In this document: positions 7,607 through 16,192 of the stretch, in pieces
Numbering within the stretch: the stretch's first letter is position 1
Layout: each line of letters starts with the position of its first letter
Source of the DNA: Burkholderiaceae bacterium
GTDB taxonomy: Bacteria; Pseudomonadota; Gammaproteobacteria; Burkholderiales; Burkholderiaceae_C
Assembly (NCBI GenBank): GCA_024235915.1
Contig: JACKLO010000023.1
Coordinates: 30,658 to 94,657, forward strand
DNA length: 64,000 bases
Reading direction: 5' to 3'
Notes under the pieces: generated by a model
Told to the model about the DNA's origin: nothing
What the model saw: the letters and a program-made list of their open reading frames with translations, nothing else
The model's database searches: none
Position numbers and translations under genes: made by a program

Positions 7607-9763
7607 ATGACCGTCTTCGACGACATCCGCCTGCTGCGGGTGAGTTTCCTGCGCGGCCCCAACCAATGGACCTACCGCTCCGCGCTGGAGGTCTGGCTGG
7701 ATCTGGGTGTCCTGGAGGATTGGCCGTCAGACAAGCTGCCCGGCTTCGTCGACCGCCTGACGGCTGCCCTGCCGGCCCTGGCCGAACACCATTGCGGCGT
7801 CGGCGAGGCCGGTGGTTTCGGCCAGCGGCTGCGCGAAGGCACCTGGCTGGGCCACGTGCTGGAGCACATGGTCATCGAGTTGCTCAACCTGGCTGGCATG
7901 CCCACCGGCTTCGGCCAGACGCGCAGCACCTCGCAGCGTGGCGTCTACCGCATGGTGTTCCGCGCCCGCGACGAGGTGGTCGCGCGGGCCGCGCTCACGC
8001 AGGGCCACAAGCTGCTGATGAAGCTGGTCAACGATCAGCGTCCGGTGGACGTCGACGCGGCGGTGAAGACCGTGCGCGCCGCCATCGACGACGCCTACCT
8101 CGGCCCCAGCACGGCCCACATCGTGGCCTGCGCCACCGAGCGTGGCATCCCGCACCTGCGCCTGAACGACGGCAACCTGGTGCAGTTGGGGCATGGCCGG
8201 CGCCAGCACCGCATCTGGACGGCCGAGACCGACCGCACCAGCGCCATCGCCGAGGGCATCGCCGGTGACAAGGACCTCACCAAGCGCCTGCTGTCCGAGG
8301 TGGGCGTGCCGGTGCCCGAAGGCCAGACCGTCGCAACACCGGCAGCGGCCTGGGAAGCTGCCGAGGACATCGGCCTGCCGGTGGTGGTGAAGCCGGCCGA
8401 CGGCAACCATGGCCGTGGCGTGACGCTGGACCTGCGCACGCAGGAGCAGGTGGAAGCCGCGTGGGTGGTGGCCGAGCGCCACGGCAGCGAGGTGCTGGTG
8501 GAGCGGCACGTGCCTGGCGACGAGCACCGGCTGCTGGTGGTGGCCGGCCGTGTGGTGGCCGCCGCGCGCGGCGAGACCGCCTGGGTCACCGGCGACGGCG
8601 TGCGCAGCGTGACGGCGCTGGTGGATGCGCAGCTGAACACCGACCCGCGCCGCGGCGACACCGAAGACCACCCGCTGGCGCGGCTGAAACCGGCCGACGA
8701 CGGCGTCATCCTGGCCGACCTGGCCCGCCAGGACCTGACGCCCGACGCGGTGCCGGCCGCCGGCCGCCGGGTGCTGATCCAGCGCAATGGCAATGTCTCG
8801 ATCGACTGCACCGACGAGGTTCATCCCGACGTCGCCCGCGTGGTGGAACTGGCGGTACGCACGGTGGGTCTGGACATTGCCGGCGTGGACCTGGTGGCCG
8901 AGGACATCGGCCGCCCGCTGGCGGCGCAGGGCGGCGCCATCGTCGAGGTCAACGCCGGCCCCGGGCTGCTGGCGCACCTGAAGCCGGCCGTGGGCCATCC
9001 GCGGGCCGTCGGCCATGCGATCGTCGAGCACCTGTTTCCAAAGGATGGCGACGTGGCCAATGGTCGCATCCCGCTGGTCGGCATCGCCGGCAGCGTGGCG
9101 TCCACGGAGGTGGCCCGCCTGACCGCCTGGCTGCTGCAGCTGGCCGGCCATGCGGTGGGCCTGGCCTGTCGCGACGGGCTGTTCCTGGGCGGGCGCTGCA
9201 TCGACGCCGTCGACGCCACCGACAGTGCCGTGGCCCAGCGCCTGCTGATCAGCCGTGAGGTCGACTGTGCGGTGTTCGAGAACGGCGCGGCGACCGTGCT
9301 CGACCAGGGCCTCGCCTACGACCGCTGCCGCATCGGTGTGGTCACCGACCTTGGCGGTGCCGAGGCCCTGGCACGGCACGACATCCGCGACACCGACCAG
9401 ATGCCGCGTGTGCTGCGCACGCAGATGGACGTGGTGCTGGGCGACGGCACCGGCGTGCTCAATGCCGACGACCCGGCCGTTGCAGCCCTGGCCGAATACT
9501 GTGACGGCAGCGTGCTGCTGTACGCGACCGAAGCCGCAGCGCTGGCGGCGCACCGCGCAGAAGGCGGCCGCGCCGTCCGCCATGACGGAAAGACGCTGTG
9601 GCTGTGCGAAGGCACGGCCGAGCGGGCGCTGCGCCTGCACGCAGCCCCGGCCCTGCCCGCGGCGGTGCTGCTGCCCGCGGTGGCCGCGGCCTGGGCTCAC
9701 GGCCTCACGCCGGCGCTGCTGGCGGCCGGCATCGACACCTACGCCGCGCACGCGGCCGCCTGA
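7607..9763 (+). CDS. CphA2-like cyanophycin synthetase with degenerate Mur-ligase ATP site
   Basis: A 718-aa protein homologous along its length to the neighbouring CphA1 but shorter at the C-terminus. The start is ATG 7607 (MTVFDDIRLLRVSFLRGPN), which aligns with the CphA1 start. An N-terminal domain (1-~150) and an ATP-grasp domain (about 220-480) look intact, with VVVKPADGNHGRGVTL and the metal-site stretch AIVEVNAGPG. In the C-terminal Mur-ligase-like domain the P-loop reads GSVASTE (495-501) where CphA1 has GTNGKTT: the catalytic Lys is Ser499. Loss of the Mur-type site is typical of CphA2 enzymes, which polymerise beta-Asp-Arg dipeptides using only the ATP-grasp site. That activity is inferred here. 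It lies 12 bp upstream of cphA1 in an evident operon. Confidence 0.85.
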   Translation: MTVFDDIRLLRVSFLRGPNQWTYRSALEVWLDLGVLEDWPSDKLPGFVDRLTAALPALAEHHCGVGEAGGFGQRLREGTWLGHVLEHMVIELLNLAGMPTGFGQTRSTSQRGVYRMVFRARDEVVARAALTQGHKLLMKLVNDQRPVDVDAAVKTVRAAIDDAYLGPSTAHIVACATERGIPHLRLNDGNLVQLGHGRRQHRIWTAETDRTSAIAEGIAGDKDLTKRLLSEVGVPVPEGQTVATPAAAWEAAEDIGLPVVVKPADGNHGRGVTLDLRTQEQVEAAWVVAERHGSEVLVERHVPGDEHRLLVVAGRVVAAARGETAWVTGDGVRSVTALVDAQLNTDPRRGDTEDHPLARLKPADDGVILADLARQDLTPDAVPAAGRRVLIQRNGNVSIDCTDEVHPDVARVVELAVRTVGLDIAGVDLVAEDIGRPLAAQGGAIVEVNAGPGLLAHLKPAVGHPRAVGHAIVEHLFPKDGDVANGRIPLVGIAGSVASTEVARLTAWLLQLAGHAVGLACRDGLFLGGRCIDAVDATDSAVAQRLLISREVDCAVFENGAATVLDQGLAYDRCRIGVVTDLGGAEALARHDIRDTDQMPRVLRTQMDVVLGDGTGVLNADDPAVAALAEYCDGSVLLYATEAAALAAHRAEGGRAVRHDGKTLWLCEGTAERALRLHAAPALPAAVLLPAVAAAWAHGLTPALLAAGIDTYAAHAAA

Positions 9764-9775
9764 CATCTCACTGCC

Positions 9776-12358
9776 ATGGACATCAGCCGCATTCGCGCCC
9801 TGCGCGGCCCCAACCTGTGGAGCCGGTACACCGCCATCCAGGCCATCGTGACCTGCACGCCCGAAGAGTGCGCCATCGAGGCCGGCTCGCCGCTGGAGCG
9901 CCGCCTGCGCGAGCGCCTGCCTGCGGTGGGCGTCGTGCGCACCGTGGGCAACTTCGACCCCATCCCGCTGGCGCGCTGGCTGGAAGGACTGACCCTGGCG
10001 CTGCAGACGCAGGCCGGCTGTCCGGTGAGTTTCAGCCGCACCGCGCCAGCGCCCGAGCCGGGCGTCTTCCAGGTCATCGTCGAGTACACCGAGGAAAAGG
10101 TGGGCTTGCTGGCCTTCGAGCAGGCGCAGCGCCTGCTGGCGGCTGCGGCGGCTGATGCGCCGTTCGACACCGATGCCGTGGTGGCCGAACTTCGCGCGCT
10201 GGACGAGGACATCCGCCTGGGGCCGAGCACGGGCGCCATCGTGCGCGCCGCGGTGCAGCGCGGCATCCCCTTCCGGCGTCTCAGCGAGGGCAGCCTGGTG
10301 CAGTTCGGCTGGGGTGCGAAGCAGCGCCGCATCTGGGCCGCGGAGATCGACCGCACGGGCGCCGTGGCCGAGCAGATTGCGCAGGACAAGGACCTGAGCA
10401 AGGCGCTGCTGGCCGCCGCCGGTGTGCCGGTGCCGCGCGGCCGGCCGGTGGACAGCGCCGATGAGGGCTGGGCGGTGGCGCAGCAGATCGGCCTGCCGGT
10501 GGTCGTCAAGCCGCGTGATGGCAACCAGGGCAAGGGTGTGACCGTCAACATCCAGTCGCGCGACCATTTCGACATCGCCCACCGTGTGGCTTCCGAGATC
10601 GGTCAGCCGATGGTGGAGCAGTTCCTGCCGGGGCACGATTTCCGCCTGCTGGTGGTGGGCGACAAGCTGGTGGCCGCGGCGCGGCGCGACCCGCCGTTCG
10701 TCATCGGCGACGGCCAGCACACGGTGCGTGAACTGGTGGACGCGGTGAACGCCGACCCGCGGCGCGGCGACGGCCATGCCACCGCGCTGACGAAGGTGCG
10801 CCTGGACGACATCGCGCTGGCGCGGCTGAACCTGCAAGGCCTGTCCCCCGAAGCCGTGCCGGCGGCCGGCCAACGCGTGGTGCTGCGCAACAACGCCAAC
10901 CTGAGCACCGGCGGCACCGCCACCGACGTCACCGACGACGTGCACCCGGAAGTGGCCGCCCGGGCCGTCTCTGCGGCGCGCATGGTGGGGCTGGAGATCT
11001 GCGGCGTGGACGTGGTCTGCGAGACCGTGGGCCAGCCGTTGGAAGCGCAGCGCGGCGGCATCGTCGAAGTCAACGCGGCACCTGGCCTGCGCATGCACCT
11101 GGCGCCCAGCTACGGCAAGGCGCGGCCGGTTGGCGAAGCCATCATCGAGCGGCTGTATGCCGCCGGCGACGATGGCCGCATCCCGCTGGTGGCCGTCACC
11201 GGCACGAACGGCAAGACCACGGTGACCCGGCTCACGGCGCACCTGCTGGCCGCGGCCGGCCACCGCGTGGGCATGACGCTGACCGACGGCGTGTGGGTGG
11301 ACGGCCACTGCATCGACACCGGCGACTGCAGCGGGCCGAAGAGCGCACGCAAGGTGCTGATGCACCCGGACACCGATGCTGCGGTGCTGGAAACTGCCCG
11401 CGGCGGCATCCTGCGCGAAGGCCTGGCCTTCGACCGCTGCCAGGTCGCGGTGGTCACCAACATCGGCGAGGGTGACCACCTGGGCCTGAACTTCATCACC
11501 ACGGTGGAGGACCTGGCGGTGCTCAAGCGCACCATCGTCGCCAACGTGGCCGACAGCGGCTTTGCCGTGCTCAATGCCGCCGACCCGCACACGCTGGCCA
11601 TGGCCTCGGCCTGCCCGGGCCAGGTGATCCTGTTCGCCACCGATCCGCGGCTGCCGGCGCTGGCGGCGCACCGTGCGCAGGGGCGGCGGGTGGTGACGGT
11701 GGAAGGCGGCGACATCGTCGCCATCGACGGCCCGGCACGCGCGCGCATGCCGCTGGCCGAGGTGCCGTTGACCCGCGGCGGCCGCATCGGCTTCCAGGTG
11801 GAGAACGCACTGGCGGCGGTGGGCGCGGCCTGGGGTTGCGGGCTGCCGTTCGACGCCGTGCGCGCCGGGCTGGCGAGCTTCGTCAACGATGCCGAAAGTG
11901 CACCGGGCCGCTTCAACGTGATGGACATCGGCGGCGCCACCGTGATCGCCGACTATGGCCACAACCCCGACGCCATGCGTGCCCTGGTGCAGGCCGTCGA
12001 CGCGATGCCGGCGCAGCGGCGCAGTGTCGTGATCAGCGCCGCGGGCGACCGGCGTGACGAGGACATCCGCGTGCAGACGCAGATCCTGGGGGCCGCCTTC
12101 GACGACGTGATCCTTTATCAGGATGCCGCGCAGCGTGGCCGCGCCGACGGCGAGGTGGTGGCGCTGCTGCGTCAGGGCCTGCAGGGCGCGTCGCGCACGA
12201 CGCGGGTGGACGAGGTGCATGGCGAGTTCATCGCCATCGACCAGGCCCTGGCGCGCCTGCAAGCCGGTGACCTCTGCCTGGTGCTGGTGGACCAGGTGGA
12301 AGAAGCGCTGGCGCACCTGGCGCTGCGGCAGCGGGAGGCGTCGGGCACCACGGCCTGA
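9776..12358 (+). CDS. cphA: Cyanophycin synthetase CphA1
   Basis: An 860-aa cytoplasmic enzyme that builds cyanophycin, a poly-Asp backbone with Arg side chains, from Asp, Arg and ATP without a ribosome. The N-terminal domain starts ISRIRALRGPNLW. The ATP-grasp domain (about 215-470) has VVVKPRDGNQGKGVTVNI and GGIVEVNAAPGLRMHL. The Mur-ligase-like domain begins at VTGTNGKTTVTRL, with an intact P-loop at 476-482, followed by ETARGGILREGLAFD and NIGEGDHLG. The length is normal for the family. It is the second gene of a tandem cphA pair; no cyanophycinase or isoaspartyl dipeptidase gene is in the window. Confidence 0.95.
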   Translation: MDISRIRALRGPNLWSRYTAIQAIVTCTPEECAIEAGSPLERRLRERLPAVGVVRTVGNFDPIPLARWLEGLTLALQTQAGCPVSFSRTAPAPEPGVFQVIVEYTEEKVGLLAFEQAQRLLAAAAADAPFDTDAVVAELRALDEDIRLGPSTGAIVRAAVQRGIPFRRLSEGSLVQFGWGAKQRRIWAAEIDRTGAVAEQIAQDKDLSKALLAAAGVPVPRGRPVDSADEGWAVAQQIGLPVVVKPRDGNQGKGVTVNIQSRDHFDIAHRVASEIGQPMVEQFLPGHDFRLLVVGDKLVAAARRDPPFVIGDGQHTVRELVDAVNADPRRGDGHATALTKVRLDDIALARLNLQGLSPEAVPAAGQRVVLRNNANLSTGGTATDVTDDVHPEVAARAVSAARMVGLEICGVDVVCETVGQPLEAQRGGIVEVNAAPGLRMHLAPSYGKARPVGEAIIERLYAAGDDGRIPLVAVTGTNGKTTVTRLTAHLLAAAGHRVGMTLTDGVWVDGHCIDTGDCSGPKSARKVLMHPDTDAAVLETARGGILREGLAFDRCQVAVVTNIGEGDHLGLNFITTVEDLAVLKRTIVANVADSGFAVLNAADPHTLAMASACPGQVILFATDPRLPALAAHRAQGRRVVTVEGGDIVAIDGPARARMPLAEVPLTRGGRIGFQVENALAAVGAAWGCGLPFDAVRAGLASFVNDAESAPGRFNVMDIGGATVIADYGHNPDAMRALVQAVDAMPAQRRSVVISAAGDRRDEDIRVQTQILGAAFDDVILYQDAAQRGRADGEVVALLRQGLQGASRTTRVDEVHGEFIAIDQALARLQAGDLCLVLVDQVEEALAHLALRQREASGTTA

Positions 12359-12455
12359 CGCGGGGCCACCGGCGGGGCGGCCGGATCCCGGGATGGCTCG
12401 GCGCCTCACCCCTGACGGCGGGTCGTGCGCAAATCACACCCCGCGATCCGGTGGG

Positions 12456-12473
12456 TTGGGCGTGCCATTGCGG
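12456..12473 (+). promoter_or_regulatory. Possible sigma-54 (-24/-12) promoter upstream of a PEP-CTERM gene
   Basis: TTGGGCGTGCCATTGCGG has GG at 12458-12459 and GC at 12470-12471 with the required 10-bp spacing and TT before the GC. The -24 box otherwise matches the consensus poorly. It lies about 130 bp upstream of the ATG at 12604. A directly repeated ctggaagt follows at about 12500. The call is weak. Confidence 0.25.
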
Positions 12474-12603
12474 CGAATCGGCCTCATTCCTGGCCGATCT
12501 GGAAGTTCTCTGGAAGTGGCGCTGCCTATCTTCCCTGGCACCGTCCCGCCACGTCGGCGGGGCGCCTTGTGATCCACGCCAACACCTCCAGGAGCCACCC
12601 TTC

Positions 12604-13311
12604 ATGACCCCTCGTCTTCTCACCCGCACCCTGCTGGCGGCCGCGCTCGGCGCCGGTCTGGCCACGTCCGCCCACGCCGGCCTGGCCAATGGCAGCTTCG
12701 AGGACCTGCTCGTGGAGATGCCGGGCTCCCTGTTCGTCCAGACCGCTGCCGAGAACGTGCCCGGCTGGATGACGACGGCGTCCGACGGCAAGATTGAAAT
12801 CTGGCAGGGCATGGGCCCCAACAGTGAAGTGCCGGAAGGCCCTTCGGAAGACGGCAGCCGCTATGCCGAACTCAATGCGACGCAGTCGTCCACGCTGTTC
12901 CAGGACGTGACCGGCGTCGCCGCCGATGCGATCGTGGGCTGGTCGCTGGCGCACCGTGGCCGCACCGGCGAAGACACCATGCGCCTGACGATCACCGACC
13001 TCGGTGAAGATGGCGTCTTCGGCACGCTGGACGACGAAGAACTGTTCACCGACACCTTCACCGACGGCCTGGCCTGGCAACAGCACAGCGGCACGGACAT
13101 CGTCGCCCTGGGCAACACCGTGCGCTTCGCCTTCGAGGCGGTCAGCACCGCCAACGGCGACCTGACGACCGGCAACTTCCTGGATGCCGCCGACTTCGGC
13201 GTCGGCGTCGGTGTGCCCACGCCCCCGGTGCCGGAACCCGGCACCTGGGCCATGATGCTGGCCGGCCTGGCCGCCACCGCCGGCATCGCGCGCCGCATGC
13301 GCCGCGCCTGA
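12604..13311 (+). CDS. PEP-CTERM sorting-domain protein, choice-of-anchor-like
   Basis: A 235-aa exported protein. The start at 12604 is supported by AGGAG 7 nt upstream (ccaggagccacccttcATG). The signal peptide (LLAAALGAGLATSAHA) is followed by GLANGSFED, a common opening of PEP-CTERM proteins with a jelly-roll, carbohydrate-binding-like domain. The body has ESVP-like loops and an acidic DLGEDGVFGTLDDEELF stretch. The tail is VPEPGTWAMMLAGLAA then ARRMRRA, a classic exosortase signal. It is preceded by a 245-bp gap after cphA1 and followed by a hairpin cluster, so it is probably its own transcription unit. The biological role is unknown, likely envelope or matrix. Confidence 0.85.
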   Translation: MTPRLLTRTLLAAALGAGLATSAHAGLANGSFEDLLVEMPGSLFVQTAAENVPGWMTTASDGKIEIWQGMGPNSEVPEGPSEDGSRYAELNATQSSTLFQDVTGVAADAIVGWSLAHRGRTGEDTMRLTITDLGEDGVFGTLDDEELFTDTFTDGLAWQQHSGTDIVALGNTVRFAFEAVSTANGDLTTGNFLDAADFGVGVGVPTPPVPEPGTWAMMLAGLAATAGIARRMRRA

Positions 13312-13317
13312 TCCAGG

Positions 13318-13362
13318 CTCGCCTTCGGGCGAGGCGCCAAACCCGGGCCGCTTTCGAGCGGC
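13318..13362 (+). repeat. Two TTCG-loop hairpins behind the PEP-CTERM gene
   Basis: Hairpin one is ctcgcc-ttcg-ggcgag (13318-13333); hairpin two is gccgct-ttcg-agcggc (13347-13362). Both have 6-bp stems closed by a TTCG loop, which gives very stable RNA tetraloops. They start 7 bp after the stop codon and run into the terminator-like hairpin just downstream. Confidence 0.6.
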
Positions 13363-13371
13363 GTACCGCAC

Positions 13372-13396
13372 AAAGGCCGCCTTCGAGCGGCCTTTT
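13372..13396 (+). terminator. Intrinsic terminator-like hairpin
   Basis: Arms aaaggccgc and gcggccttt (9 bp) flank a 6-nt loop and end in a TTTT run at 13393-13396. With A-rich and T-rich outer arms it could act on both strands. It is the third hairpin in 80 bp after the PEP-CTERM gene. Confidence 0.65.
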
Positions 13397-13661
13397 GCAT
13401 GATGGGCGCCCGCAGTCGCGCACCAGCTTGGCCAACGCGGGATCACCCGCCCCCGCACCTCGGGGGCTTGGCCCGCGACGGAATCGGCCTCGCCGTGAAC
13501 GGCATCATGGCCGCTGGCGACGCGTGCCGCAGCGCCGCGGATGCGGCCCGAAACAGATGATCGCCACGGCCACAATCGCGCCCGCTCGCTGCGGTTGTCG
13601 GCCGCGTCGTCACAGGGACGATCGGCGTGGTGAGCTGTCGTATCGGTTCACTGCAACTGCC

Positions 13662-16130
13662 ATGCTTGCCCCTTCATCCGCGTCGCCACGGCTGGACATC
13701 CAGCTCTTCGGACGCTTTGTCGTCCGGATCGACGACGTCGCGGTGGACGACCGGCGCTGGTCGCGGCGCGCCGCGCAGGCGCTGGTCAAGCTGCTGGCCT
13801 TGTCGGCACCGCACACGCTGCACCGGGAGCAGCTCATCGACCTGCTGTGGCCCGGCCAGACGCCGGAAGCCGGAGTCAACAGCCTGAACAAGGCGCTCCA
13901 CGCGGCGCGCCGTGCGCTCGAGCCCGACCTGGCGCGCGGCGCGGCATCACGGTTCATCCTCACGCCGGGCAATCAGGTCGTGCTGGCGTCGCCCGGATCG
14001 CTTCGGGTCGACATGCACCGCTTCGAGTCGGCCGCGCACCTGGCCATCCGCGCACAGGACCCCCACGCGGCACGCGCCGCGCTGGCCTTGTATGCGGGTG
14101 CGCTGCTCATCGACGACCTCTACGAACCCTGGGCCCAGTCGCGGCGCGGCCTGATGCAGCAGCTGTACCGCAGCACCGCAATCACGGCGGCACGCCTGTT
14201 TGCACAGCGGCGCGATCCCGAACCGGGCATCGAGATCGCTCGGCGATTGGTGCTGGACGATCCTGCGGACGAGGCTGCGCACCTGGTGCTCCTGCAGTTG
14301 CATCTCGCCGCCGGGCAGCGCGGTCTGGCGCTGGACCAGTACGAGCTCGCGTGCACTGCGCTGGCCGCTGCAGACCTGCAACCCGGGCCGGACATGCAGG
14401 CCCTGGCCCGGGAACTCCTGCAACTGCCAGCCGCCTCGGGCCGCGGCGGGGTGGTGGCGGACGCCCTGGAGACCAGCGCCTCCGGCACCGGGGGCACCTG
14501 GTCGCCGCATGTGGAGCCGATCACCTTTCGCTCCGGCATCGTCAAGACCGCACGGCTGTGTCCGGATGGCCAATCGGTGCTGGTGTGTGCGAACTGGCAG
14601 GACGATCGTTTCGACCTGCACCGGCTGAACCTGACCACCGGCGAATCCGAGCCCCTGCCTTGGCACGACGTGGCGCTGATGGCCGTGTCGCCAGCCGGTG
14701 ATCTGGTGCTGGGCCTGCGCCCGACGGTGCGCAACATCGCAATCGATCTGTGCACGCTGGCGATCGTGCCGGCCGCCGGCGGCCCCGCGCAGGAACTGCT
14801 CGCCGGCGTGCAGTACGCCGACTGGCAGCCCGGCGCGACCCTGCCGATGGAGGACCCGTTGCAGGCCCTGGCCATCGTGCGCGACGTCGACGGCATGAGC
14901 CGCCTGGAATTCCCTGCCGGCACCGTGCGCCTGGCCTCGGCCGGCTGGATCAGCCACCCGCGTTTCTCGGCCGATGGGCGTCACCTGGCCTGCATCGAGC
15001 ATCCGATCGACAACGACGACGAAGGTGACGTCGTGGTGATCGACCTGGCCGAAGGGGGTGCATCGCGTGTGCTGGCGCGGGGCTTTCTGGGCGTGCAGGG
15101 CCTGGCCTGGCGGGATGGGCAGGTCTGGTTCACCGCGGCGCGCAAAGGCCAGGCGCGGTCGCTGCGCCGCGTGGCGCTGTCGGGCGAAGAGCAGCTGATG
15201 AGCCAGGACCTGGGCAACCTGAAACTTCACGACGCGGCGTCGAACGGCCGTCTGCTGGTGGCCGCGGAACGGACGACGGTGGGCACGGTGGCCCGCCACG
15301 CCAATGATGCGGCCGAACGCGACATCAGCTGGCACGACCACACCACGCCGCGCGACATCAGTGCCGATGGCCGCCTGCTGCTGGTGGATGAGGGCTACAC
15401 CGCGGGGCGGCATAACTTCGGCGCCTACCTGCGCACACTGGATGGCAGACGCACGCACGCCATCGCCGATGGGGTCCCGCTGGTGCTTTCGCCCGATGGC
15501 AGCACGGTGATCCTGCGGCAGCCGGCAGCACGCACCCGGCTCACCGTGCTGGACGTCGCCACGCGCGCCTTGCGCCATCTGCCCAATGACGACGCGCAGC
15601 CTGTGGTGCACAGCGAGTTCGTGTCGTTCTTCCCGGACGGACGGCGCATCGTCTACGCCGCCAACCAGCTGGCGTCGGGACTGCGCATCTACGTGCAGGA
15701 CATCGACGACGGTCTGCCGATGTGCCTGCGGCCCGACGACGCCGGGCTGCGCATGCCCTGGAACCGCGCCGTCTCGCCCGACGGCACCCGCATCGTGCTG
15801 CTCGACGCCGTGGACTGGTTGTGCGTGGTGCCGGCCAGGCCGGGTGCGGGCACGGTCCAGCGTCTGCCGCTGCGCGGCGCCGAGGTGCGTCTGGTGGCCT
15901 GGCATGAAGAGGCGCAGTCCATCTTCGTCTGCGACCAGGAGGGCGTGCCGGCGCAGGTCCAACGCTGCGACCTGAACACCGGGGAACGTCAGCCCTGGAT
16001 GGCGCTGGCGCCGGCCGATGCGGGGCGCGTGCGGGCCATCCGGCGGCTCAGGATGACGGCCGATGGCCGCTCCTACGCCTATGCCTACGCCCGCGAGTCG
16101 TCAGACCTCTACCTGTTCGAGGACGATTGA
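13662..16130 (+). CDS. BTAD-type winged-helix regulator fused to a TolB/WD40-like beta-propeller
   Basis: An 822-aa protein. I use the ATG at 13662 (MLAPSSASPRLDIQLFG) because the residues upstream are low-complexity Arg-rich and look untranslated. Residues 11-95 resemble an OmpR/SARP winged helix (QLFGRFVVRIDD...LHREQLIDLLWPGQ...LNKALHAARRAL). Residues about 115-250 are a helical BTAD-like domain (ALYAGALLIDDLYEPWAQSRR, LVLLQLHLAAGQ). From about residue 290 there are repeated strands with S-DG, PDG and SADGR turns, as in TolB/WD40-like propellers. No transmembrane segment is obvious. SARP-like regulators with sensory propellers probably bind DNA and a protein or ligand. The target is unknown; the next gene, 62 bp downstream, is one candidate. 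Confidence 0.75.
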   Translation: MLAPSSASPRLDIQLFGRFVVRIDDVAVDDRRWSRRAAQALVKLLALSAPHTLHREQLIDLLWPGQTPEAGVNSLNKALHAARRALEPDLARGAASRFILTPGNQVVLASPGSLRVDMHRFESAAHLAIRAQDPHAARAALALYAGALLIDDLYEPWAQSRRGLMQQLYRSTAITAARLFAQRRDPEPGIEIARRLVLDDPADEAAHLVLLQLHLAAGQRGLALDQYELACTALAAADLQPGPDMQALARELLQLPAASGRGGVVADALETSASGTGGTWSPHVEPITFRSGIVKTARLCPDGQSVLVCANWQDDRFDLHRLNLTTGESEPLPWHDVALMAVSPAGDLVLGLRPTVRNIAIDLCTLAIVPAAGGPAQELLAGVQYADWQPGATLPMEDPLQALAIVRDVDGMSRLEFPAGTVRLASAGWISHPRFSADGRHLACIEHPIDNDDEGDVVVIDLAEGGASRVLARGFLGVQGLAWRDGQVWFTAARKGQARSLRRVALSGEEQLMSQDLGNLKLHDAASNGRLLVAAERTTVGTVARHANDAAERDISWHDHTTPRDISADGRLLLVDEGYTAGRHNFGAYLRTLDGRRTHAIADGVPLVLSPDGSTVILRQPAARTRLTVLDVATRALRHLPNDDAQPVVHSEFVSFFPDGRRIVYAANQLASGLRIYVQDIDDGLPMCLRPDDAGLRMPWNRAVSPDGTRIVLLDAVDWLCVVPARPGAGTVQRLPLRGAEVRLVAWHEEAQSIFVCDQEGVPAQVQRCDLNTGERQPWMALAPADAGRVRAIRRLRMTADGRSYAYAYARESSDLYLFEDD

Positions 16131-16192
16131 ACGGCGGCCTCGACACGGTGTTCCGGTGAGCCCTTGTGGTCCAGGCTGCTGCGTATCCAGGC

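Noticed and set aside
7727..12409. A 1,560-codon minus-strand open frame across both cphA genes
   Set aside because: Same codon-bias artefact; it covers two genes with clear families on the plus strand and has no domain I recognise.
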